A DNA stretch of 64,000 bases from Mycobacterium sp. NS-7484 (GTDB lineage Bacteria > Actinomycetota > Actinomycetes > Mycobacteriales > Mycobacteriaceae): assembly GCF_001953975.1 (NCBI RefSeq), contig NZ_MBEJ01000127.1, positions 1 to 64,000 on the forward strand, read 5' to 3'. The position numbers and the translations under genes were made by a program. The notes beneath the pieces are model-generated. The model ran no database searches and had not been told where the DNA came from. It saw only the letters and a list, made by a program, of their open reading frames with translations. The number at the start of each line of letters is the position of its first letter. Position 1 is the first letter of the stretch. Positions 54,377 through 63,374 of the stretch are shown in pieces.

Positions 54377-55081
54377 TCAGCGTGAGCTGTCCAGTCGCAG
54401 CGCAATTCCGTCGAGCAGCAGATCAAGGGCGGACTCACATGCGCTGCGCCGCATCGACTCGTCGAGCAGGCCACTGGTGGCCGCGATGTTCGGATGGGTG
54501 GCGGCGGGCAACTGCGCGTAGGTGTCGCGCCACGTGTCGTCGTCGCGCTTCTTGTGTTCGGCCGGCAGCGCCTCGAAGGCGGCGTCGAGCGCGGCGAATC
54601 CCAGCATCTGGTCGATGAAGGCGTGGTACACCTCCACTGCGTCTCGCTCCGGGAACCCCGCCGCGCGCAGCGAACCCAGCACCGTCTCGATGATCTGGAT
54701 CTCGTGGGCGCCACCGGTCACCCGGCTCGCGGCCAGCACACCCGCTTGCGGATGCGCGAGGTACACGCGGTGCAGGCGCAACCCGAGTTCGCGCATGTCG
54801 TCGCGCCAGCGGCCGGTCGGCTCCCAGCCGTCGACCACTCGTCGCAACAGTTCCTCGGTGACGGCCAGCACCACGTCCTCGATGCCGCGGAAGTAGCGGT
54901 ACAGGGCGGTCGGGTCAGCCCCGAGCGCCACCCCGAGGCGTCGGACGGTCAAACCGCCGGCGCCGTGGTACTGCAACACGCGCAGCGCGGCCTCGACGAT
55001 GAGCTCCTCGGACAGCACGACGCCCCGCTTCGTCTGCCGCCGCCGTCGCGTCGGTGACTCGGACTTCAAAGTTCTGCTCAT
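54377..55081 (-). CDS. TetR-family transcriptional regulator
   Basis: A 234-residue protein. A basic N-terminal extension (SPTRRRRQTKRG) precedes the helix-turn-helix, IVEAALRVLQYHGAGGLTVR then RLGVALGADPTALYRYFRGI. The effector domain (LGLRLHRVYLAHPQAGVLAA through YHAFIDQMLGFAALDAAF) resembles TetR_C-type domains. It is upstream of atsA on the same strand with a gap of 126 bases, and may regulate the sulfatase operon or the FAD oxidoreductase upstream; the sequence does not decide. Confidence 0.85.
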   Translation of the reverse strand: MSRTLKSESPTRRRRQTKRGVVLSEELIVEAALRVLQYHGAGGLTVRRLGVALGADPTALYRYFRGIEDVVLAVTEELLRRVVDGWEPTGRWRDDMRELGLRLHRVYLAHPQAGVLAASRVTGGAHEIQIIETVLGSLRAAGFPERDAVEVYHAFIDQMLGFAALDAAFEALPAEHKKRDDDTWRDTYAQLPAATHPNIAATSGLLDESMRRSACESALDLLLDGIALRLDSSR

Positions 55082-55194
55082 CCGCGTTCTGCTATCCGCA
55101 CTGCCTTCTCCGCGCTTACGTCAACGCTCTCGTGACATTGTGCGGCGTGCGCACGCCTCTGCGCACGACAATGCTTATCCGGCGAACGGCGCAC

Positions 55195-56616
55195 TCATGA
55201 GTCGAACCCCAATCCCATCGCGTCGAGCGCTCTCAGCAGCACGTTGCGCCGGCCCTCGTGATGGTCGGCTCGGTCGAGCGACCAACGCGTGGCCTGAATA
55301 CCGGCCGAGGCCAACGGCTCCGGCGGGAACGGCAACGGCATCGACTCGACCATCTCGAGTTGGGTGCGCGCTGTCGGCGTACCGGCGAACCGGTCGAGCA
55401 TGACCTCGGCGGCGAACCGGGTGGCCGCCACACCCAGCCCGGTGAACCCGGCGGCGTATCCGATGCGACCTCCGCACGCCGAGCCGAAGAACGCACAGAA
55501 ACGCGTCGAGGTGTCGATCATGCCTGCCCAACGGTGGGTGAACCGGATGTCCTCCAATTGCGGGAACGTCGTGAAGAAGTGGCCGGCAAGGCGGCGGTAC
55601 GTGACGTCGCGGTCCTCGTACTGCGGGCGGATCTGGCCGCCGAAGTGATAGACGGCGTCATACCCACCCCACAGGATGCGGTTGTCCTTCGACAGCCGGT
55701 AATAGTGGAACTGGTTCGACATGTCGCTGATGCCCTGGCGGTTGCCCCAGCCGATACTTGCCAGCTGGGCGTCGGTCAGCGGCTCGGTCATCAACGCGTA
55801 GTCGTACACCGGCACCGTGTGGTAGCGGTAGCGCTTCAACAGCGATGGAAATCCGTTGGTGGCCAGGATTACTCGATCCGCGCGCAGCGCCGCGCGCTCG
55901 GTACGTACGGTCAGTGCTCCACGCCGACGGTCGGGGCGGACACCGAGCACCTTGCTGTGCTCGTAGATCTCCACACCGAGTTCCACTGCGGCTCGGCCGA
56001 GTTCGCTGACCAGCTTGGCGGGGTGCACGAGCGCAGCACTGTCCTTCGACCAGAGGCCGGCCAGATACGTGGGAGAGTCGACCTGGGCCCGAACGGCCTG
56101 CCCGTCGAGGTAGACGCGCCCCGGCCTGGCGGGGGCGGCGGCCAGTTCGGCGGCCTGATAGGCCTCGAGTGCCACCGCGATGGTCCCGGTCCGTTCGAAG
56201 TCGCAATCCAGACCGAGGGCACCGACCGTGTTCTCGATGGCGTCGAGGTTCTCCATCCCGAGCCGGTCGATGATGTCGATCTCATCGGGCCACCGACTGC
56301 GCCCGTTGTCCTCACCGTGGGTCAGGGAGGCTTCGACGAATCCGCCGTTGCGCCCCGAGGCGGCCCACCCAAGGGTCTGTCCCTCGAGCAGGGCGACTCG
56401 GATACCTGGATCCCGTTGCTTGGCCAGGAGCGCCGACCACAAGCCGGTGTACCCGCCGCCGACCACCACGAGGTCGTAGGGCGACGGCCGGGTCAGAGCT
56501 GGGTAGCTGGGCTGAGCCGGCAGGTCGTCGAGCCAGAAAGGTTGCAGGACGGCGGTGGCCAACGATCGATCGACGAGGCTGCTGGCCGGGGCGGTGCGTT
56601 CGAAGACAGTTTGCAC
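55195..56616 (-). CDS. FAD-dependent amine oxidoreductase (DAO/PuuB-like)
   Basis: A 473-residue DAO-superfamily flavoprotein. The ADP-binding motif is LVVVGGGYTGLWSALLAKQR (about residues 50-70), followed by GWAASGRNGGFVEASLTHGE, DRVILATNGFPSLLKRYRYH and the C-terminal FAD-binding CGGRIGYAAGFTGLGVAATR. The arrangement resembles gamma-glutamylputrescine oxidoreductases and related amine oxidases of polyamine breakdown. The exact substrate is unknown. Start GTG 56616; the NUDIX gene upstream is on the same strand, 51 bases away. Confidence 0.85.
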   Translation of the reverse strand: MQTVFERTAPASSLVDRSLATAVLQPFWLDDLPAQPSYPALTRPSPYDLVVVGGGYTGLWSALLAKQRDPGIRVALLEGQTLGWAASGRNGGFVEASLTHGEDNGRSRWPDEIDIIDRLGMENLDAIENTVGALGLDCDFERTGTIAVALEAYQAAELAAAPARPGRVYLDGQAVRAQVDSPTYLAGLWSKDSAALVHPAKLVSELGRAAVELGVEIYEHSKVLGVRPDRRRGALTVRTERAALRADRVILATNGFPSLLKRYRYHTVPVYDYALMTEPLTDAQLASIGWGNRQGISDMSNQFHYYRLSKDNRILWGGYDAVYHFGGQIRPQYEDRDVTYRRLAGHFFTTFPQLEDIRFTHRWAGMIDTSTRFCAFFGSACGGRIGYAAGFTGLGVAATRFAAEVMLDRFAGTPTARTQLEMVESMPLPFPPEPLASAGIQATRWSLDRADHHEGRRNVLLRALDAMGLGFDS

Positions 56617-56667
56617 GAGTTCTTCCTGGGTGGCTGGGGACCAACTCAGTAAGACGCATCGGCAGTA

Positions 56668-57192
56668 CTACCTCAAGGGTGTTGACGTAAGGAGCCGCGG
56701 CACCAAAATCCGGGTGTCAGGAACGAAAGACCACTCCGGATCGGCCAGGTGCCGTGCAAGTTCGTCGTCGGTCCACCACCACCCGTCGGCGACCTCCTCG
56801 GGCTGGTGACGGATGGGCCCGTCCCAACGGGCCTCGAATGCGAACAGGTGACAACGCATGGGCTTGCCGGCCCATTGCCCGTCCCACGGCGCAGATGCCA
56901 GCGGCGCCAGCGTCACTCCGGTGACGCCGAGTTCCTCGGCAAGCTCACGAGTCGCGGTCTGTAGGGGTGTCTCCCCCGGGTCGACGACGCCGCCGGCCAG
57001 GCAGTCGTGCATTCCGGCGAACACCGCTTTGGTCAGCGTTCGGCGATGCACATAGAGGCGGGAGCCATCAATGGACCGCAACAACACCCCGGAACTGGCG
57101 TGCCACAGCCCTTCTGCGTAAACCCGGGAACGGGACGCGGTTCCGATGGTGTTGCCCTCGGCGTCGTACACCGCCACCTGTTCGTCAGCCAC
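56668..57192 (-). CDS. NUDIX hydrolase
   Basis: A 174-residue Nudix-fold protein with a complete box: GGVVDPGETPLQTATREL then AEELG (G-x5-E-x7-REx2EE). Preceding residues SRSRVYAEGLWHASSGVLLR and LYVHRRTLTKAVFAGMHDCL resemble isopentenyl-diphosphate isomerase/YfcD-like Nudix proteins, so the substrate might be a small pyrophosphate or an isoprenoid; this is not resolved. The start is GTG 57192, six bases after a TAGTGT -10, which indicates a leaderless transcript. Confidence 0.87.
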   Translation of the reverse strand: MADEQVAVYDAEGNTIGTASRSRVYAEGLWHASSGVLLRSIDGSRLYVHRRTLTKAVFAGMHDCLAGGVVDPGETPLQTATRELAEELGVTGVTLAPLASAPWDGQWAGKPMRCHLFAFEARWDGPIRHQPEEVADGWWWTDDELARHLADPEWSFVPDTRILVPRLLTSTPLR

Positions 57193-57198
57193 AGCTCG

Positions 57199-57204
57199 AC
57201 ACTA
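57199..57204 (-). promoter_or_regulatory. -10 element of a probable leaderless NUDIX promoter
   Basis: Minus-strand TAGTGT is followed by six bases and GTG 57192, the same geometry as at rmlB and the NarL-type regulator. No ribosome binding site lies between. Confidence 0.45.
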
Positions 57205-57226
57205 TCGGCCGGCGAACGTATGGCCT

Positions 57227-59308
57227 TTACGGAGTGACGATGTTGAACCAGAACGGGAATGTGTCCAACATGCCCACGAAGTCGTCCACCGCCTGGCGGT
57301 TGCCGTCGAGAGTGACCTTGTTCTGGTCGATGCCGTCGTTAAGTTTCAGCTTGCCCAGCTGAATCTGGTTCATCGTGTCCTTGGTCAGTTTGAGATTCGC
57401 GTTGGCATTCGGGATCGGCGCCGTCGTGTAGTTGAGCACCCCGTTTTCGACCCGCAGGCCGTACTGCTTCTTGAGGTCGGTGAAGTCCACGTTCATCGTG
57501 ATGTTCTTGCCTGCGGCCTTCTGTCCGTTGAGCCGCACGGCCAGATAGTCGAACATCATCTCCGGCGGCATGGCATTGATGGTGTCCGGACTGGCGGTAT
57601 CTGTGCCACCGGCATTCGGCACCCCGTTGCGCAACTCATAGGCACCCTGCAGGTACACCGACCGCCACGGCCCGGATTCGGCCTGATAACCCATCTGCTC
57701 GAAGCTGTCGGCCAGCAGGTTCTTGGCATCGGTGTTGTTCGGATTGGCGAACACCACGTGCTTGAGCACCATCGCCGTCCAGCGGTAGTTGCCTTCGTCG
57801 AAGTCCTTCTTGGCCTTCTGCAGAATGGCGTCCTCACCGCCCATGTACTCGACGTACTTCTTGCCGGCCGGCTCCGGTGGCAGGTCGTCGAGGTCGGCCG
57901 GGTTGCCGTCATACCAACCCATGTAGCGCTGATAGACCGCGCGTGAATTGTGTTTGAGCGTGCCGTAATAGCCGCGGTCGGGCCAGAAGTTGTTGAGCTC
58001 CGGCGGCATCTGGATCTCTTCGGCGATCTCCGACCCGATGAGACCGTTGTTCAGCATCCGCACGGACTGGTCGTGAATGTACTTGTACATGTCACGCTGC
58101 TTTTTCCAGTAGTCGATGATCTTGTCGTGGCCCCACATCGGCCAGTGATGGCTCTGGAATTTCACCTCGGTATTCGGGCCGTAGCGGCGGATCGTCTCGT
58201 CGATGAACTTGGCCCAGATCCGTGCATCTCGCACCTGTGCACCACGCAACGTCAACAGGTTGTGCATGGTGTTGGTGGTGTTCTCGGCCATCCACATCGC
58301 TTTGAACTGCGGGAAGAATGTGTTCATCTCCGTGGGCGCCTCGGTGCCCGGGGTGAACTGGAACTCCATGTCCACCCCGTCGATGGTCATCTTCTGTCCG
58401 GTCTGGGTGATGATGTCGGTGGGTATGATCATGCCCGCGGTACCCGTCGAGTTGGTCTGCCCCAGACCGGCATTCACGCCACCTTGCGCGTTGCGTGGCA
58501 GCAGAGCCCCGAACATGTAGATCGAACGGCGGCTCATCGCGTTACCGGCGATCACGTTCTCGCTGACGACGTCTTCGACGAAGTTGGCCGGGGCGATGAT
58601 TTTCACCTTGCCCGAGTCGACGTCCGCCTGATCGACGACACCGCGCACGCCTCCGTAATGGTCGACATGGGAGTGACTATGGATGACCGCCACGACCGGA
58701 CGCGCCCCGAGCTTCTCGTTCGCCAGATCCAAGGCGGCCTTGGCCGTCTCGGCCGAGACCATCGTGTCGACGAGGGTCCAACCGGTGTCACCCTTGACCA
58801 GGGTCAGGTTCGACAAGTCATACCCACGGACTTGGTAGATACGGTCGGGTACCACCTCGAACAAGCCGTATTGCATGTTCAGTTGGGCATTACGCCAAAG
58901 ACTCGGGTTCACGGTATCCGGCGCCGGCTTGTCCTCGGAGATGTACTTCTTGTATTCCTCGAGGTCCCAGACCACATCGCCGTTGGCGTTCTTGATGGTC
59001 AGGGTTTCGGGGCGCTCGATCAACCCCCGTTTGGCGTCCTCGAAATCCGATTTGTCGTTGAACGGCAGCGAGTCGGCGACTTTTCGGTTGGCCGCCTTGG
59101 TGGCCTCGGTCGCGCCTTTGACACCGCTGTCGGTCTTGACTCCGTCACCGCCGGACGATGATCCACCGTTGGTCTCGTCGTTGCAGGCGGCGATCAGTGT
59201 GGTGGCGACACCCGCCACGGCCAGCCCGCCCAACACCCGGCGCCGCGGGAACTGCGCACGCGATTCGTGCAGCTTTTCGGCTTGATACGACTTCGCATTC
59301 GGATCCAT
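57227..59308 (-). CDS. SdsA-type alkyl sulfatase (metallo-beta-lactamase fold), exported lipoprotein
   Basis: A 693-residue type III sulfatase that cleaves alkyl sulfates such as dodecyl sulfate. The N-terminus has a twin-arginine-like FPRRRVLGG and a lipobox LIAAC (Cys42), so Tat export and lipid anchoring are likely. The MBL zinc site is HSHSHVDHYGG (about residues 210-217), with VKFQSHHWPMWGHDKIIDYW later. A helical dimerisation domain follows, and the last 130 or so residues form an SCP2-like domain (MNVDFTDLKKQYGLRVENGV, ANLKLTKDTMNQIQLGKLKL). It is chemically unrelated to the FGly sulfatase 3 kb away. Confidence 0.92.
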   Translation of the reverse strand: MDPNAKSYQAEKLHESRAQFPRRRVLGGLAVAGVATTLIAACNDETNGGSSSGGDGVKTDSGVKGATEATKAANRKVADSLPFNDKSDFEDAKRGLIERPETLTIKNANGDVVWDLEEYKKYISEDKPAPDTVNPSLWRNAQLNMQYGLFEVVPDRIYQVRGYDLSNLTLVKGDTGWTLVDTMVSAETAKAALDLANEKLGARPVVAVIHSHSHVDHYGGVRGVVDQADVDSGKVKIIAPANFVEDVVSENVIAGNAMSRRSIYMFGALLPRNAQGGVNAGLGQTNSTGTAGMIIPTDIITQTGQKMTIDGVDMEFQFTPGTEAPTEMNTFFPQFKAMWMAENTTNTMHNLLTLRGAQVRDARIWAKFIDETIRRYGPNTEVKFQSHHWPMWGHDKIIDYWKKQRDMYKYIHDQSVRMLNNGLIGSEIAEEIQMPPELNNFWPDRGYYGTLKHNSRAVYQRYMGWYDGNPADLDDLPPEPAGKKYVEYMGGEDAILQKAKKDFDEGNYRWTAMVLKHVVFANPNNTDAKNLLADSFEQMGYQAESGPWRSVYLQGAYELRNGVPNAGGTDTASPDTINAMPPEMMFDYLAVRLNGQKAAGKNITMNVDFTDLKKQYGLRVENGVLNYTTAPIPNANANLKLTKDTMNQIQLGKLKLNDGIDQNKVTLDGNRQAVDDFVGMLDTFPFWFNIVTP

Positions 59309-59428
59309 GTGCGCAAATTATGCCGCCGGCCGCGGTGATCTGCGGGCAAAACACCGTAACGGCGGCGCGAAGATCGGATAACGTCACCGCCGGCATTTCC
59401 ACACCGAGAATTCCGGCAGCAGAAGACC

Positions 59429-60721
59429 TCAAACGGTCCACCAACTCACGTCGTCGGAAATCACATCCACGGATGCGCGGTCTACCAGCAAGAATTCCGG
59501 CTCGCCGTCGATGAGCTGGCCGGCCTGAGCGTGCATTCTCACATCGGCACCGGAGTTGTTCTTGACCGTGTATCGCGAAAGGTTGTTGCGCGCAGTGGGA
59601 AATACGACCGTTGAGGCACCGGTATCGAGCAGATAGACGTAATCCACGCCGGGCGCGTTGCCGACCGTCGCCGGACCGGACAGTGTGACGACCGAACGCT
59701 GCGGCCCGGCCCGGTTTCCCGACGTATTTCCGGCGACACCCACGTTGCGTCCCTCGGCCCGGACCGGCGCCACACTGTATCCGTTGTTGTCCCATTGATT
59801 TCCGGAGATCGCGAGGTCATCGACGTACTGCGCGTCGACGGCGTAACTCCATCCGGCGCCATCGTCGGTGTTGGCGATGAAGTTTCCGGTGATGCTGAAG
59901 CCTTTGGTCCGATGCTCGGCGTCGACCGAGTAAATGCCGATGGCCGGATACGTGTTCGACGCACCCTTACCGCCATTGGTGATGTTGTTGCCGACGATCG
60001 CCACTTGTTCGTGATCGGATGTCATCCACGACGGCATGGTGAACACGATTGCCTCGCGGCGGGCGCCCTCACAGATGTTGCCGATGATCGTGAGCTGTTT
60101 GTTGCCGCGCAGCTCGATGTTGTGCTGCGGAGCTCCGTCGAGGTGGTTGGCGATGATGCGCACCGGCCCGGCCTCGATCGACAGGTTGGGGCCCGTCGAG
60201 CCGATGTTGTTGTTGACGATCCACGAGTCGTAGAAGCGATACGTGGTGTGGATGCCGTAGCCGGAGCACTGTTCGACGAAATTGTCGTCGATCCAGTTCA
60301 ACAGGCCTTCGACCGCGTGGTTCAACCGCATGCCGTATCCGGTCCAGCCCAGGACCCAGCAGTGCCTGAGGTAACTCTTGTCAAGGTCGACGTCGAATCC
60401 CGGCGCACCCGCAGAGTTTGCGTCGATGACGAGATTTTCGATACGACATTCGGTCCACCGGCCGCTGATCGGTGCGACATTCGTCGTCACCCGCAGCCGA
60501 GCCGCGTGTTCACCGGCACCGAGCAGACACACATGAGCGAATCCGTCGGAACCGTTTCCGATGGTGTCCGACAATGCATATTCGCCCGCGGGGAAGAAGA
60601 CGGTGCCGCCGCCGGCAGCGTCGGCCTGCCGGACCGCGCTCATCACGGCGGCGTGGTCATCGGTTGCTCCGTCGCCGACGGCACCGTGCGCCATCACATC
60701 GATCACAGCCATGGTGCCCAA
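59429..60721 (-). CDS. Right-handed parallel beta-helix (pectate-lyase/tailspike-like) protein
   Basis: About 430 residues. The N-terminus (AVIDVMAHGAVGDGATDDHA, ADAAGGGTVFFPAGEYALSD) is the classic opening of pectate-lyase-3/phage tailspike beta-helix proteins. The middle is a series of short-strand coils ending in Asn/Gly (VRIIANHLDGAPQHNIELRG, LTIIGNICEGARR, VAIVGNNITNGG, FSITGNFIANTDD, LAISGNQWDNNG). The C-terminal domain (about residues 330-430) is small and beta-rich. No signal peptide or membrane helix is visible. The start is either TTG 60721 (GGAGG 14 bases upstream) or ATG 60712. It may bind or cleave an envelope glycan; no catalytic motif is assignable. Confidence 0.7.
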   Translation of the reverse strand: MGTMAVIDVMAHGAVGDGATDDHAAVMSAVRQADAAGGGTVFFPAGEYALSDTIGNGSDGFAHVCLLGAGEHAARLRVTTNVAPISGRWTECRIENLVIDANSAGAPGFDVDLDKSYLRHCWVLGWTGYGMRLNHAVEGLLNWIDDNFVEQCSGYGIHTTYRFYDSWIVNNNIGSTGPNLSIEAGPVRIIANHLDGAPQHNIELRGNKQLTIIGNICEGARREAIVFTMPSWMTSDHEQVAIVGNNITNGGKGASNTYPAIGIYSVDAEHRTKGFSITGNFIANTDDGAGWSYAVDAQYVDDLAISGNQWDNNGYSVAPVRAEGRNVGVAGNTSGNRAGPQRSVVTLSGPATVGNAPGVDYVYLLDTGASTVVFPTARNNLSRYTVKNNSGADVRMHAQAGQLIDGEPEFLLVDRASVDVISDDVSWWTV

Positions 60722-60809
60722 TGCTATTTATGTCCCCTCCTGCCGCGGTGACGATGAGAGGATGACAGTCTCAACAACCAGCCATGGATCACTGTCCAGG
60801 GGAGGTTCG

Positions 60810-62003
60810 ATGGTTCGAGTCATCGTTCTGCTCACCGTCGCTCTCACCGTGCTGTCGGCGTGCGGCGGATCGTCAGAACCGGCCCCGGCACAGGACGCGG
60901 ACGACGCGGGCCACGTCCTGTCCCAATCACCGTTGGACAACCTGGTTCCGGCACTGCGGGACGCCAGTTCCGAAGCCAAGGTGATGACGTACGCGTCGCG
61001 CAACGGGGTCAACGACGCGGTGTCGCACGTGACGGGGACGGTGTTCGTGCCCAAGGCCGATCCGCCGAAAGATGGCTTTCCGATCGTCGCCCTCGGTCAT
61101 CGCACCGCGGGCACCGCAGCGGACTGCGCGCCGTCGTTGTCGCCGGACCTGCGCGGCGAGGCCGCCACGGTGGTGGCCCTGCTGAATGCCGGCTATGTGG
61201 TCACCGTGCCCGACTACCAGGGCCTGGGAAAGCCGAGTACACCCGACGACTACGACTTTCACCCCTACCTCGACTCGACCACCGCCGCATACAACATGAT
61301 CGACGCCGTCCGGGCGGCGCGGACAGTCGTGCCCACCACATCCACGTCGTGGGCGGCGCTGGGCGCCCAGGAGGGCGGCCAAGCCGCCTGGGCGGCAAAC
61401 GAACTCGTCGACAACTACGGCCATGGCCTCAACCTGGTGGCCACCGCGGCCTTGGCCCCCATGGCCGACATCGACGGCCTCGCCGACGCTGCCGCGGCCG
61501 GCACCTTGACCACCGGCCAGAAACTCGCGTATGTCGGCTATCTCGCGGCGTTGAAAGACCAGTACTACTACGATTTCGAGCTCGACGACTATCGGCGGGG
61601 GGCCGCCCAACAACACTGGGACGCCCTGCTCAGTTGCACCGATCCGGCGCAGCGGACAGCGTTGGCCGAGCAGATCAGTGCCGACGACCTGCGCCCGGCC
61701 ACCCCCGAGGCAATGCAGGCCTTGCAGGGATATCTCCAGAAAACGAATCTTCCACAGGGGCCCACACAGGCGCCGATGTACGTCATCTACGGCGGCCGAG
61801 ACGACGTGATCCCGGCGGTGTGGACAGATCGCGCGCTGGCCGACGCGTGCACGATGGGCGACGGTATCCAAATCGCTTTCTGGCCGGACAAGACACGTGA
61901 GCAGATCGAGCCCGTCGCAGCGTTGGGCTGGCTCACCGAGCGCATGAAGTCGATTCCGGCGGCAAACGATTGCCCGGCATTCCTCGCCGGCCACCACCGA
62001 TGA
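60810..62003 (+). CDS. Lipoprotein with secretory-lipase-like alpha/beta-hydrolase fold, catalytic residues apparently lost
   Basis: A 397-residue lipoprotein. The signal VRVIVLLTVALTVLSAC ends in a lipobox (Cys about residue 18), followed by a short acidic linker. The fold resembles secreted lipases/prolyl-peptidase-like hydrolases: FPIVALGHRTAGTAADCAPS, VVTVPDYQGLGKPSTPDDYD, APMYVIYGGRDDVIPAVWTD. The nucleophile elbow, normally G-x-S-x-G, reads WAALGAQEGGQAAW, with Gln in the Ser place, and the expected late His is not seen (FWPDKTREQIEP). The Asp-containing GGRDD is kept. GGGGAGG precedes ATG 60810. It is divergent from the beta-helix gene. Confidence 0.75.
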   Translation: MVRVIVLLTVALTVLSACGGSSEPAPAQDADDAGHVLSQSPLDNLVPALRDASSEAKVMTYASRNGVNDAVSHVTGTVFVPKADPPKDGFPIVALGHRTAGTAADCAPSLSPDLRGEAATVVALLNAGYVVTVPDYQGLGKPSTPDDYDFHPYLDSTTAAYNMIDAVRAARTVVPTTSTSWAALGAQEGGQAAWAANELVDNYGHGLNLVATAALAPMADIDGLADAAAAGTLTTGQKLAYVGYLAALKDQYYYDFELDDYRRGAAQQHWDALLSCTDPAQRTALAEQISADDLRPATPEAMQALQGYLQKTNLPQGPTQAPMYVIYGGRDDVIPAVWTDRALADACTMGDGIQIAFWPDKTREQIEPVAALGWLTERMKSIPAANDCPAFLAGHHR

Positions 62004-62024
62004 CCGACGACCGCGGAGGAACCG

Positions 62025-63374
62025 ATGTCACTGACCAGTGGTTGGCTGCCGATCACGCTCCAGGTACTCGCGCTCGCGGCCTTGGTGTTCGCGATCGGGA
62101 GACCCCCGCGGTCGTCGCTGCTGCGATGGGCGACCACCGCGCTGCTGGCGGGTGTGCTGTTCGCGGTGATCGTGCGGGCGGTGGTGAAATACCAGGGCTG
62201 GTCGGAGCGAGCCGCCTCGGTGGGCACCGTGATCTGGGTGGTGATCATCGGATTCGCCACAGCCACGATGATTCTGGCCTGGCGGCAGAACGCGTGGAGA
62301 CGGCGCATCGTCTCGGTGCTGGCCATCGCGCTCGCGGTGCTGTGCGCGTTCGCCCACCTGAACATCGCCACCGGGTATTTCCCCACCGTGCAGGCACTCT
62401 GGCAGCGCGCGACGGGATCGGAACCGCCCCAATGGATCGACGAGGCCGAGTTGGCCGCGATGCGCCAGGGCGGCGAGCAGCCGACCCGCGGAACCATCAC
62501 GTGGGTGGACATCCCTAGAGATGCCTCAGGTTTCGGCCACCGCCGCGAATTGGTATACCTGCCACCGGCCTGGTTCCGCTCCGATCCCCCACCGCAACTG
62601 CCTGCCGTGATGGCGATCGGAGCGGAGTTCAGCCACCCCTCCGACTGGCCGGAGTCCGGCAGCGCCCTCAAAACCCTCGACCAGTTCGCCGCGTTCCACC
62701 ACGGATACGCCCCGGTGGTGGTGTTCCCGGATGCCACCGGCGCCTTCAACAACGACACCGAATGCGTCAACGGACCGCGCGGCAACGCCGCCGATCACCT
62801 CACCGAGGACGTTCGTCCGTACGTGATCTCCCACTTCGGTGTGAGTCCCGACCCGGCGCGCTGGGGCCTGACCGGCTGGTCGTCCGGCGGCACGTGCGCC
62901 TTGATGCTGGCGGTCAAACACCCCGAGTTGTTCAGCGCGTTCGTCGCCCTCGACGGTCAACTCGGCCCCAACAGCGGGACGAAAGACCAGACGATCGCAC
63001 GGCTCTTCGGCGGCGATGCCGCGGCATGGGCGGCATTCGATCCCAGGACGATCATCGAAAAGCACGGACGCTACGACAACATGTCTGCCTGGCTGGGGGT
63101 TTCGGAGAAAACCCCGACGATCCACCGTGCCGCAGGTGAAACCCTGGATGATCCGGGCGCCATCGCCGACTGGGACCAGTACTCCGAGGACCACGCAGCC
63201 AACGCCAACAAGCTGTGTGTGCTGTTGAGCGCGCACCACGCGCAATGCTCGGTGGTCGGTTATCCGGGCTCGCACACGTTCGACGCGGCCGGTGTCGGGT
63301 TCGCCAACGCACTGCCCTGGCTGGCCGGGCAACTCGGCACCCCGAACGTCGAGAAAATCCCGCTGCCCGGCTAA
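62025..63374 (+). CDS. Membrane-anchored esterase of the esterase-D/mycolyltransferase-like superfamily
   Basis: A 449-residue protein. Four hydrophobic segments occupy the first 125 residues (LPITLQVLALAALVFAIG, WATTALLAGVLFAVIVRAVV, VGTVIWVVIIGFATATMILA, IVSVLAIALAVLCAFAHL). An extracytoplasmic alpha/beta-hydrolase domain starts near WVDIPRDASGFGHRRELVYL. It contains the nucleophile elbow GLTGWSSGGTCALMLAVKHP, and a plausible His in YPGSHTFDAAGVGFAN. Such proteins act on envelope esters; the substrate is unknown. It begins 21 bases after the lipoprotein, so the two may be an operon. The 3' end overlaps the convergent edge gene by four bases. Confidence 0.82.
   Translation: MSLTSGWLPITLQVLALAALVFAIGRPPRSSLLRWATTALLAGVLFAVIVRAVVKYQGWSERAASVGTVIWVVIIGFATATMILAWRQNAWRRRIVSVLAIALAVLCAFAHLNIATGYFPTVQALWQRATGSEPPQWIDEAELAAMRQGGEQPTRGTITWVDIPRDASGFGHRRELVYLPPAWFRSDPPPQLPAVMAIGAEFSHPSDWPESGSALKTLDQFAAFHHGYAPVVVFPDATGAFNNDTECVNGPRGNAADHLTEDVRPYVISHFGVSPDPARWGLTGWSSGGTCALMLAVKHPELFSAFVALDGQLGPNSGTKDQTIARLFGGDAAAWAAFDPRTIIEKHGRYDNMSAWLGVSEKTPTIHRAAGETLDDPGAIADWDQYSEDHAANANKLCVLLSAHHAQCSVVGYPGSHTFDAAGVGFANALPWLAGQLGTPNVEKIPLPG

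Noticed and set aside
57241-57270. TGAACC near the alkylsulfatase 3' end as a SigL site
   Set aside because: It lies inside a coding region on the opposite strand, and no correctly spaced CGT-type -10 follows.
59429-60721. A prophage remnant around the tailspike-like gene
   Set aside because: No integrase, capsid, portal, terminase or attachment repeats occur within several kilobases on either side.
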